NCBI GenBank assembly: GCA_002068375.1
Contig: MVZL01000029.1
Span: 1 to 10,491 of the forward strand
DNA length: 10,491 nt
From: Tenericutes bacterium ADurb.BinA155
GTDB taxonomy: Bacteria > Bacillota_I > Bacilli_A > RFN20 > CAG-826
Direction of reading: 5' to 3'
The position numbers were made by a program, and so were the translations under genes. The notes under the pieces are model-generated. The model had not been told where the DNA came from. It was given only the letters and a program-made list of their open reading frames with translations, and did no database searches. Below, piece by piece: positions 1 to 5,699 of this stretch. Each line of letters opens with the position of its first letter. Position 1 is the first letter of the stretch.

Positions 1-274
1 TGTTATTCACTAAGAGCGCGACCGGGAGCGCCACTAAAGCCAGCAGTCCCCCGATTTGAGCGACCCGGGCTTTATGAAGAAAGGAACCGATCGCGATGAA
101 TAAAGCAAAAGCAATCACGAAGAGCGAGACGACGAGGTAGCGGATGAAATCGGGGGCCGTAAGTTCGCCTTCGCAAAACGAAATAATGGCGAAGATCGAA
201 GCCGTCGTGGTAAAACCTGCCCCGAGTAGACCGGCGATCGCGCCCTTAAGAAAGGCGCTTTTACGTTTGCCCAT
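1..274 (-). CDS. Membrane protein, three predicted helices (3' end outside window)
   Basis: I do not recognise the family. An open frame runs from ATG at 274 to the left edge without a stop, giving at least 91 residues. The start is fixed by a perfect GGAGGT SD at 281-286, 6 nt upstream. The protein begins MGKRKSAFLKG, a short basic head, followed by three hydrophobic stretches at about residues 11-33, 46-66 and 72-90. The loops between them are short: CEGELTAPDF, then HKARVAQ. The positive head suggests the N-terminus is inside. The gene starts 57 bp after the stop of the GH31 gene on the same strand with no terminator between them, so the two are probably co-transcribed. A link to sugar uptake is possible but nothing in the sequence shows it. 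Confidence 0.75.
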   Translation of the reverse strand, partial: MGKRKSAFLKGAIAGLLGAGFTTTASIFAIISFCEGELTAPDFIRYLVVSLFVIAFALFIAIGSFLHKARVAQIGGLLALVALPVALLVNN

Positions 275-280
275 ATTTCG

Positions 281-286
281 ACCTCC
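281..286 (-). promoter_or_regulatory. Shine-Dalgarno site of the membrane protein gene
   Basis: The minus strand reads GGAGGT, 6 nt before the ATG at 274. This decides the start of the partial membrane protein and shows that the organism uses classical SD initiation for at least some genes. Confidence 0.8.
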
Positions 287-331
287 AATTCGTGATTATC
301 TCATGAAGAGGGGTCGAGAGGGAGTGCAAAT

Positions 332-2521
332 TTAGAAAGTTAATTCCTTCTTTTTCCCATTGGGGGTAAGAAGAACGAGCTTAGATACGAGCTTCGGGAG
401 ACCTTGGTGGGCGTAAGCGGCGGAAACTTTCTTGCCCTTCTTCACGATCTTGATGAGGTTGTAGTGACCTTTTAAGTAGGCTAAGCCATCGCCTTCGTCG
501 ACGTAATGGAAATAGGTCACGGAACCCGGGGTCACATAAAGTTCGAGGCGTTCCGGTTCTTCCGGGCTCATCGTCCCGATCGGGGCGAGAGGAATGATCG
601 CGCCTTTCCGAACGAACAAGGGCAATTTATCAAGCGGCGTCTCAATCAAATAATGGCCTTTCTTGTAGGCCTTCCCCGTCTCGAAATCATAGAATTCATC
701 GGGGAAATAGACATAACGGTGATGCTCACCCGGATTTAAGGCCGGCGCGAGAAGTAGCCCATCGCCAAGCATCACTTCGCTGTTCTCATTATAGGTATAG
801 GAATCATCTGGATAGTTCATGACCAAGCTCCGATAAACCGGGGTCCCTTTGAGAGAGCTCTCACGGAGAAGATCATAAAGATAAGGAATGATCCGGTAAC
901 GGAGTTGGACCATCTGAGCATAAATATGGCTGGTCTCCTCATCGAACTGGTAACCTTCTTGGTTCCGTGTCATGAAGGCCGAGTGGTTCCGCATCAAAGG
1001 CGAGAAAACCCCGAGGGCGATCCAACGTAAGAGCAATTCTTTGGTGGTGTCGCCCCCAAAGCCGCCGATATCGTTGCCGATCATTTGGAAGCCAGAGGCC
1101 GATAGATTGGCCATTTGGGGGATGCTGAGGCGTAAGTGATCCCAGATCGATTGGTTATCGCCGGTCCAGGCGGTCGAATAGTGCGAAGTGCCGGCGTAAG
1201 CGGCCCTTGTGATGATAAAGGGGCGTTTTTTGGCGGCTAAGAACCCTTCATAGGTCGCTTTATCCATATAGTGGCCATAAACGTTATGGGCAAGAGCGTG
1301 GGGAAGCCCTCCCATTTCGACATCTTCCGGTAAGGGACCCTTAAAGGAAGCGGGTTCATTCATGTCGTTCCAAATGCCGGAAACGTGATATTTCGTGAGG
1401 AAGCGAGCGACTTCTTCAGCCCACCACTCCTGGGTTTTTTCGTTAATGAAGGCCGGGAAGACCGAATCGCCCGGCCAGACTTCGTTATGATAAACTTCGC
1501 CCTTCAAGGTTGAGAAATAACCCTTCTTCAATCCGACATCATAGAGGGGGTAACCCTTCTCCGCTTTCACCCCAGCATCGATGATTGTGACGAGATGGAC
1601 GCCCTCGGCTAAAAGCTTTTTCGACCATGTCCCAAGGTCGGGGTAACGGGCCGAATCGACACTAAAATCTTTGAAGTGATCCATGTAAGCAATATCCAAA
1701 TGGACCGCCGAAAGAGGGCAGCCGATTTTTTGGTAATTGGCGATCACGTTTTCGACCTCAGTTTCGTCCCCATAACTCCAGCGGGATTGTTGGTAGCCTA
1801 AAGCCCATCTTGGGGGTAAGGGATTGGTCCCGGTCAGTAAGGCAAAATACGAGCAGACTTTTAGGAAGTTTCCAACGAAGAGATAGAGATCGAGTTTCCC
1901 GCTTTGGTAAGTCGCCTCCACCACCCCGGGATTGGTCTTATTGATATCGAAGAAAGTTTTGGCGGAATTATTGAGAAAAAAGCCAATCGAATTGTACTTA
2001 TGGAAAAGCGTGACAAAGTTAATAGATTTATAAAGAGATTTAAAGGTATCGACTTGCGCGGAGGGATCATCGGTATTGTAGTTGATGTAACTGTAGCCTC
2101 TTTTATCAAGGGGTCCTGTCTTATCCCCTAAACCATAAACCGGTCCATCATTGGGGAAAGAGACGCCACCTTCATAAGGATGGGTATCTCCCGAAGGATG
2201 ATGCCCTTCTTTGCTGCCTTCCGCAAAGCTTTCGGGTTGTTCCACGTTTTTTCCTAAGATCTGAAAAGAAGAGACAATCCGTTTTTGCCGATAGAATGTA
2301 ACTTTTCCATCGAAGCCAACCGTAAGTGAGGATCCGCCGAGACTAAAGTGAAATCCCGCCTTATCCTGGTGATGGCGGGGCTCGCTATGGCCTAAGGCAT
2401 CGGGGAAAAGAGCAATCGGGCTTTTTACTCCAACTTCATAAAGGCGGAAACCATAGGGGGAGAAAAATGAAACGGCATAGGTTTTGGAATCGTGAAGCTT
2501 GAAGGTCAGTGCTTTTTCCAT
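332..2521 (-). CDS. Glycoside hydrolase family 31 alpha-glucosidase
   Basis: Predicted retaining alpha-glucosidase that releases glucose from the ends of alpha-linked oligosaccharides, probably maltodextrins or isomaltose-type sugars. At 729 residues it has family-typical length. It has the GH31 N-terminal beta-sandwich with the motif YGLGDKTG (about 129-136), then the (beta/alpha)8 barrel. The catalytic nucleophile is Asp386 in GIWNDMNEP and the acid/base is Asp455 in WTGDNQSIW; IGNDIGGF (481-488) and the RNHSAF region (511-516) follow, then C-terminal beta domains. There is no signal peptide, so it should act in the cytoplasm on imported sugars. The ATG at 2521 is supported by AAAGGA 5 nt upstream and a sigma-A-type promoter. 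The family also contains alpha-xylosidases and isomaltases, so exact substrate specificity is not settled. It is probably co-transcribed with the downstream membrane protein. Confidence 0.95.
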   Translation of the reverse strand: MEKALTFKLHDSKTYAVSFFSPYGFRLYEVGVKSPIALFPDALGHSEPRHHQDKAGFHFSLGGSSLTVGFDGKVTFYRQKRIVSSFQILGKNVEQPESFAEGSKEGHHPSGDTHPYEGGVSFPNDGPVYGLGDKTGPLDKRGYSYINYNTDDPSAQVDTFKSLYKSINFVTLFHKYNSIGFFLNNSAKTFFDINKTNPGVVEATYQSGKLDLYLFVGNFLKVCSYFALLTGTNPLPPRWALGYQQSRWSYGDETEVENVIANYQKIGCPLSAVHLDIAYMDHFKDFSVDSARYPDLGTWSKKLLAEGVHLVTIIDAGVKAEKGYPLYDVGLKKGYFSTLKGEVYHNEVWPGDSVFPAFINEKTQEWWAEEVARFLTKYHVSGIWNDMNEPASFKGPLPEDVEMGGLPHALAHNVYGHYMDKATYEGFLAAKKRPFIITRAAYAGTSHYSTAWTGDNQSIWDHLRLSIPQMANLSASGFQMIGNDIGGFGGDTTKELLLRWIALGVFSPLMRNHSAFMTRNQEGYQFDEETSHIYAQMVQLRYRIIPYLYDLLRESSLKGTPVYRSLVMNYPDDSYTYNENSEVMLGDGLLLAPALNPGEHHRYVYFPDEFYDFETGKAYKKGHYLIETPLDKLPLFVRKGAIIPLAPIGTMSPEEPERLELYVTPGSVTYFHYVDEGDGLAYLKGHYNLIKIVKKGKKVSAAYAHQGLPKLVSKLVLLTPNGKKKELTF

Positions 2522-2532
2522 AAGGGTCCTTT

Positions 2533-2572
2533 TCTCAATTGAGATAATTTTATTATAACCTTTTTAAAGGTT
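2533..2572. promoter_or_regulatory. Two dyads overlapping the GH31 promoter, candidate operators
   Basis: TCTCAATTGAGA at 2533-2544 is a perfect 12-bp palindrome just after the predicted transcription start. AACCTTTTTAAAGGTT at 2557-2572 has 6-bp arms AACCTT/AAGGTT and lies between -10 and -35. Both are placed where a repressor would block transcription. The binding protein is unknown; neither matches a LacI-type CG-centred operator. Confidence 0.45.
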
Positions 2573-2581
2573 ACTTGTCCT
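2552..2581 (-). promoter_or_regulatory. Promoter of the GH31 gene
   Basis: The minus strand has a perfect -10 TATAAT (2552-2557), an 18-nt spacer and AGGACA (2576-2581; 4 of 6 to TTGACA). The start point would fall near 2545, giving a short leader that carries the AAAGGA SD. Confidence 0.65.
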
Positions 2582-2650
2582 CCCCTTTTTGACTTCCGAA
2601 AATAAAAAGGCGTTTACATGCCATTAATGCTTTGGCGGTTACGATACTTT

Positions 2651-2679
2651 TTGCCATTTTATAGCCGTTCGCCTATAAT
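2651..2679 (+). promoter_or_regulatory. Promoter of the hipBST-like operon
   Basis: TTGCCA (2651-2656; 5 of 6 to consensus), a 17-nt spacer and a perfect TATAAT (2674-2679). Only 6 nt (GCTTGT) separate the -10 from the hipB ATG at 2686, so the start point should coincide with the A of the ATG. No SD precedes it, which predicts a leaderless transcript. Confidence 0.8.
2661..2676. promoter_or_regulatory. Imperfect dyad over the hip promoter, candidate HipB operator
   Basis: ATAGCCGTTCGCCTAT reads as arms ATAG..CTAT with inner CG..CG, mismatched only at two symmetric positions and the centre. It overlaps the spacer and the first bases of the -10. The layout resembles the E. coli HipB operator (5-bp arms separated by 8 bp) but not its base sequence. 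Binding by the product of the first gene is inferred from position. Confidence 0.5.
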
Positions 2680-2685
2680 GCTTGT

Positions 2686-2904
2686 ATGAAACAAAGGAAG
2701 GAAGCAAACTTTATTGGTGCTTTTGTTGCCAAAAAGCGTCATGAGGTCGGTTTGACCCAAATTCAGTTCGCGAATTTGGCGGGCGTCAGCCTCTCTTTTC
2801 TTCGGGATCTTGAACAAGGAAAACAAACGCTTTGCTTAGCCAAAGTCCAACAAGTTTTATCCTGTTTTAATTGCGAACTTTTCCCCCGGGAGAAATCGTT
2901 ATGA
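2686..2904 (+). CDS. hipB: HipB-like Cro/C1-type HTH antitoxin/repressor
   Basis: A 72-residue protein made almost wholly of one Xre-family helix-turn-helix: RHEVGLTQIQFANLAGVS, then LSFLRDLEQGKQTL, about residues 18-50. The GLTQ.QFA..AGVS..FL.DLE.GK pattern is typical of HipB. In HipBA and HipBST modules this protein binds the operon promoter and represses it. A dyad over the promoter (2661-2676) is the natural target. The ATG at 2686 lies 6 nt behind a perfect -10, so translation would be leaderless. The stop overlaps the next start as ATGA (2901-2904), indicating coupled translation. The position first in a three-gene operon before HipS- and HipT-like genes matches the E. coli O127 HipBST order. 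Confidence 0.88.
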   Translation: MKQRKEANFIGAFVAKKRHEVGLTQIQFANLAGVSLSFLRDLEQGKQTLCLAKVQQVLSCFNCELFPREKSL

Positions 2905-3227
2905 GAACCGCCTATGTTTATCAAAAAGATCTCTATGCCGGGACCCTGATTGAACGGGGTGGAATTTACCTCTTCCAGTACGATCAAAAATACCTTCAAA
3001 ATCCGAATGCGATTCCGGTCTCTTTGACCCTGCCTTTACAAGAGAAGCCCTATCAATCGGAACGTCTCTTTTCGTTCTTCTTGGGCTTACTTCCGGAGGG
3101 CTATCTTTTGGGGCTTTCCCATCAGATTTTGGGGTCGCACGCAACCGACCGTTTTTCCCTCCTATTAGCCATTGGACACGATTTAATGGGCTCCGTGAGC
3201 GTTGAAAAGGAGCCGATTTCTTTATGA
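2901..3227 (+). CDS. hipS: HipS-like protein: stand-alone HipA N-terminal subdomain
   Basis: A 108-residue protein matching the N-subdomain-1 ('couple_hipA') normally fused to HipA kinases: AYVYQKDLYAGTLIE, then FQYDQKYLQN, PVSLTLPL, FFLGLLPEG, and a closing GHDLMGSVSVE. In the HipBST system this piece is a separate protein and is the part that neutralises the HipT kinase. The frame is open from 2871, but the start at 2901 is preferred: GGGAG lies 8 nt upstream, the ATG forms an ATGA overlap with the hipB stop, and the family pattern begins with this Met. It ends in a second ATGA overlap with the kinase gene, so the three proteins should be made in fixed proportion. Confidence 0.85.
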   Translation: MRTAYVYQKDLYAGTLIERGGIYLFQYDQKYLQNPNAIPVSLTLPLQEKPYQSERLFSFFLGLLPEGYLLGLSHQILGSHATDRFSLLLAIGHDLMGSVSVEKEPISL

Positions 3228-4186
3228 AAAGTGAGTACCGGTGCCTCTTTTGTGGCAAATTACTCCTTCATCAAGAATCGGGGTCGCTTTGGCATGAGGA
3301 CTGTGCGAAGGCTCATTTTAAGGATCCGGTTCTTCCTAATCTCGCCATAAAGCTCTCCGAGTTCGACGCCCTGGCTTTAGAAGCGCTTAAGCATGGCGAA
3401 TCGCTTTCCGGTCCCCAAAAGAAACTCGCTTTAGGTCTATCCCCTAAAACTTTCCGGGGCCGCCTCGTCCCCTCCGATCTTAACAAACTTTACATTTTGA
3501 AACCGCAATCGTCCGACTTCCCTCATCTCCCGGAGGCCGAGGAATTTGGGATGGACTTCGCCGAAGCGATGGGCGTCCCCGTCGTCCCGCATGCTCTCGT
3601 CCGTTTGGCCGATCATTCGATCGCCTATCTCAGTAAGCGGGTCGATCGGAAACTTGAAGGGAATGAGCTCATCAAGATTCCTTTCGAGGACTTTGCTCAG
3701 CTCGCTGGGATTTCGCCCGCCCAGAAATATCGGGGTTCCTATGAACGCGCGGCCTTAGTGATCGATCATTATTCCCGGTATCCGCTTCTCGATAAGGCTG
3801 ATCTTTTTTATCGGGTTCTTGTGAGCTTCGTTTTAGGGAATTCCGATCTTCACTATAAGAGCCTATATCTCCAGGAAGACTCCAAAGGCGGCTACGCTTT
3901 GGCCCCGGCGAATGATCTTGTCCCCGTCGCTCTTTTCTTAGGGGGAGATGGGGCGTTAGGCTTATCGCTGTTAGGGAAGAAAAGTCAGATCCACCGGAAG
4001 GATTTCGTCCGCTTTGGTTCCAAGATCGGCCTCTATCCTAAGACGGTGAACGTGATGATCGAAAAAGTCCTTTCGCTCCAGGAAGTGGGACTCACTTGCT
4101 GCGCCCATTCTTATCTTCCTCAAAACGAGCAATCCCGGTGGAACGCTCTTTACCTTTCAAGACTAAACGCTCTCCGGTTTCATTGA
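3224..4186 (+). CDS. hipT: HipT-like HipA-family Ser/Thr kinase core, with catalytic-loop Asn replaced by Ser
   Basis: A 320-residue HipA-fold kinase lacking the N-subdomain, which is supplied by the preceding gene. HipA and HipT enzymes phosphorylate aminoacyl-tRNA synthetases (GltX, TrpS) and stop growth; the target here is unknown. In order: a small Cys/His cluster C7-x2-C10...H24-x2-C27, as in many HipA proteins; LSGPQKKLAL (61-70); the ATP-binding Lys93 in YILKP; the catalytic loop GNSDLHYKS with Asp208; and the metal-binding Asp231 in APANDL. The family signature D-x-H-x-K-N has Ser213 (codon AGC, 3860-3862) in place of the metal-binding Asn, one base from AAC. The kinase may be weak or inactive. 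The start at 3224 overlaps the hipS stop (ATGA), with AGGAG 11 nt upstream. The fold assignment is firm; activity is uncertain. Confidence 0.87.
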   Translation: MKSEYRCLFCGKLLLHQESGSLWHEDCAKAHFKDPVLPNLAIKLSEFDALALEALKHGESLSGPQKKLALGLSPKTFRGRLVPSDLNKLYILKPQSSDFPHLPEAEEFGMDFAEAMGVPVVPHALVRLADHSIAYLSKRVDRKLEGNELIKIPFEDFAQLAGISPAQKYRGSYERAALVIDHYSRYPLLDKADLFYRVLVSFVLGNSDLHYKSLYLQEDSKGGYALAPANDLVPVALFLGGDGALGLSLLGKKSQIHRKDFVRFGSKIGLYPKTVNVMIEKVLSLQEVGLTCCAHSYLPQNEQSRWNALYLSRLNALRFH

Positions 4187-4211
4187 CCTTCGCCTGAAAG
4201 ACTTCGATAAT
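4183..4211 (+). promoter_or_regulatory. Candidate promoter of the serine-rich membrane protein gene
   Basis: TTGACC (4183-4188), a 17-nt spacer and GATAAT (4206-4211); each hexamer matches 5 of 6 consensus bases. The -35 overlaps the hipT stop codon. A start point near 4218 would leave only about two leader bases and exclude the AGGAG SD at 4212-4216, which could serve only read-through transcripts from the hip promoter. Confidence 0.5.
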
Positions 4212-4219
4212 AGGAGTTC

Positions 4220-5122
4220 ATGAACGATACCCCCAATCAAAAAGCTTATGATCCTGAACGCTCCAATAAGAAGAAGCGGATCGCTTTACTCATCCTGATC
4301 GGGGTTGAAGTCGCGGCTCTTACCGCGGGCCTGCTCTATTACTTTTTAGGCTATAACAAGGGAAACGAAACAACTACCTATGGCTTAAAGGATGCGGCCG
4401 AGAGCCTCACCCTCATTAAGAGTCATCAGCAAAGCGGCTGGACTCTCCCGAAGAATCATTTGGAAGCGCGCGAAGCCGTCAATGATGGCAAGAACACCTC
4501 AACCCGTCGGGTCAGCTATACCGCTAGTCCGTTTGCCTTAAGCCTCGTGAGCACCAAGAATGGCGTCGAATCGAGCAAGGTCTATTCCTATGATGCCGGG
4601 GTCTATTCTTTGGACACGACCAGTGGGGGCCAGACCGTCCGGACGACCGTTGCGGAAGCGGACATCACCAAGTCGGTGATCCCTAGCGCCTATAGCACTT
4701 ACAATTCGATCGACCGCCAAGCGACCTTGCAAAGCCAGATCGATCTTCTTTTGGATCTTTATGCCGGGACGACCTCAAGCTCGGTTCCAGCCTCCTCGAG
4801 CGTCCTTTCGAGTTCAAGCTCCGCTTCGAGTTCCAGTTCGAGTTCAAGCTCCGTCTCCAGTAATGGTTCTTCCGCGGCCAGTGTCTCTTCCGTTTCGACC
4901 GCGTCGGTCCCAACCGCCTACGCCATCACGACCTACGAGTATAGCGGCGATAAGAAGGGGAACCTCAATATCTCGCTCACCGGGATCCTTAGCTTAGAAG
5001 CGGCCCCCGTCACCAGTTTCCATCTCGTTTATAGCAATTACATCTTGAAGAGTTATAGCCGGACCGTCCAGAACGCGGGTTTCCCTTATGGCGAAGCCTT
5101 TTCTTACGACGTCGTGGATTAA
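4220..5122 (+). CDS. Single-pass membrane protein with serine-rich tract, function unknown
   Basis: I do not recognise this 300-residue protein. A basic cytoplasmic head (NKKKR, residues 16-20) precedes one hydrophobic helix at about 21-43 (IALLILIGVEVAALTAGLLYYF), so the rest should be outside the cell. There is no lipobox Cys and no obvious signal-peptidase site. Residues 50-180 form a polar domain rich in Tyr and Thr; residues 186-230 are a Ser/Val/Ala low-complexity tract, probably a flexible linker; residues 231-300 look like a small beta-rich domain. The gene begins 33 bp after hipT on the same strand, with AGGAG 3 nt before the ATG and its own promoter candidate. It ends 2 bp before the convergent downstream gene. 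A role in the hip module is not shown. Confidence 0.8.
   Translation: MNDTPNQKAYDPERSNKKKRIALLILIGVEVAALTAGLLYYFLGYNKGNETTTYGLKDAAESLTLIKSHQQSGWTLPKNHLEAREAVNDGKNTSTRRVSYTASPFALSLVSTKNGVESSKVYSYDAGVYSLDTTSGGQTVRTTVAEADITKSVIPSAYSTYNSIDRQATLQSQIDLLLDLYAGTTSSSVPASSSVLSSSSSASSSSSSSSSVSSNGSSAASVSSVSTASVPTAYAITTYEYSGDKKGNLNISLTGILSLEAAPVTSFHLVYSNYILKSYSRTVQNAGFPYGEAFSYDVVD
4807..4853 (+). repeat. 30-bp-period direct repeat in the serine tract
   Basis: The 17-bp unit TTCGAGTTCAAGCTCCG occurs at 4807-4823 and again at 4837-4853, in frame, a 10-codon period. It encodes Ser-rich linker sequence and could change length by slippage or unequal recombination. Confidence 0.75.
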
Positions 5123-5124
5123 AT

Positions 5125-5598
5125 TCATTTCCCGAACTCCTGAAAGGGTTCTTGCCCATTTTTAAGACGTTCCCTTTGGTAAAAGAGCAACTCCTTTTTG
5201 AAGTGATCATAATGGGTGAAAACTTCACTTAACTTGCTTTTGAAGCGTTCGGAGTCTTCTTGGCATTCCCCGAGTTCCTTTAAGGCGAGGCGGAACTGGA
5301 GATAGCCCACGACTAAGCGGGCTTCTTTTTCAAGGTAACGTTCAATGCTCGCCCGGGTCTTTTCATCGAAGGCCGTCATCGGGATGAAGGAGTCACTCGG
5401 GAGATGAAGCGTCTCGGGCAAGAAACCTTCGAAGGACGAATCAAATTCTAAGAAGCGATCCTCGTAGAAAAGAAAGGGAACTTGGTTGAGGCTAAGGCGA
5501 TAGAAATCTTTTGAGGAAGGAATGGCCTTCTTTTGGAAGGCGTAACGGCCGAAAGGAACCACCGCGAGGTCGAGATCGTCCGAATCGAGTTTTGGCAT
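5125..5598 (-). CDS. Hypothetical 157-residue protein
   Basis: I do not recognise this protein. It is soluble, without a signal peptide or membrane segment. The N-terminal half (MPKLDSDDLDLAVVPFGRYAF...) looks mixed alpha/beta with many Phe and Asp. The C-terminal part (about 85-157) is strongly charged and likely helical, possibly a coiled coil: KTRASIERYLEKEARLVVGY, then ECQEDSERFKSKLSEVF and HFKKELLFYQRERLK. The ATG at 5598 follows an AAGGGGG SD (5605-5611). That SD lies in a 93-bp repeat whose other copy stands upstream of the AbiE-like pair. The gene follows the nucleotidyltransferase gene on the same strand, 63 bp apart, so it may be read from the same transcript. It converges with the serine-rich protein gene, leaving 2 bp and no visible terminator. 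Confidence 0.7.
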   Translation of the reverse strand: MPKLDSDDLDLAVVPFGRYAFQKKAIPSSKDFYRLSLNQVPFLFYEDRFLEFDSSFEGFLPETLHLPSDSFIPMTAFDEKTRASIERYLEKEARLVVGYLQFRLALKELGECQEDSERFKSKLSEVFTHYDHFKKELLFYQRERLKNGQEPFQEFGK

Positions 5599-5604
5599 AG
5601 CAAG

Positions 5605-5621
5605 CCCCCTTCACTTTTATA
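5605..5621 (-). promoter_or_regulatory. SD and -10-like element before the 157-residue gene
   Basis: The minus strand has TATAAA (5616-5621) and AAGGGGG (5605-5611) ahead of the ATG at 5598. No good -35 is seen at 16-18 nt, so the promoter is weak or absent. The SD is clear. Both elements are inside repeat copy A. Confidence 0.45.
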
Positions 5622-5699
5622 TAGGGGGCGAAAAGGCAAAAAGGGCCAAAATTCGTAAAAGTCAGATCGGAAAATAATGTTTTTGAACTTGGGCGGAGA
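5607..5699. repeat. 93-bp direct repeat, copy A
   Basis: Direct partner of 7432-7524, with 82 of 93 positions identical by my alignment and no gaps. The first 44 bp (5607-5650) are identical. Copy A covers the last 13 codons of the nucleotidyltransferase gene plus the leader and SD of the 157-residue gene. The conserved core holds spaced A-tracts (GGCGAAAA, GGCAAAAA, GGCCAAA) and ACTTTTATATAGGGGGC. Confidence 0.88.

Noticed and set aside
144..335. 63-residue plus-strand ORF near the left edge
   Set aside because: It lies antisense to the partial membrane protein, which has a perfect SD and a coherent helix pattern; the plus frame has no SD and no recognisable features.
1861..2131. Overlapping short ORFs on both strands inside the GH31 gene
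   Set aside because: They are alternative frames of a full-length, well-conserved glycosidase and show no SD or family pattern.
2557..2572. AACCTTTTTAAAGGTT as a transcription terminator
   Set aside because: The hairpin is A/T-rich and sits between -10 and -35 of the GH31 promoter; no gene ends there on either strand, so an operator role is more likely.
2871..2900. Upstream start for the HipS-like protein at 2871
   Set aside because: It would add ten residues outside the family pattern; the ATG at 2901 has an SD and the ATGA overlap.
2899..3258. 119-residue minus-strand ORF across hipS
   Set aside because: It is basic and low in structure, antisense to a recognised gene, and has no SD.
4800..4860. 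Short spaced repeats that could suggest a CRISPR array
   Set aside because: Two 17-bp units with a 30-bp period lie in frame in a Ser-coding tract; there are no unique spacers and no cas genes.
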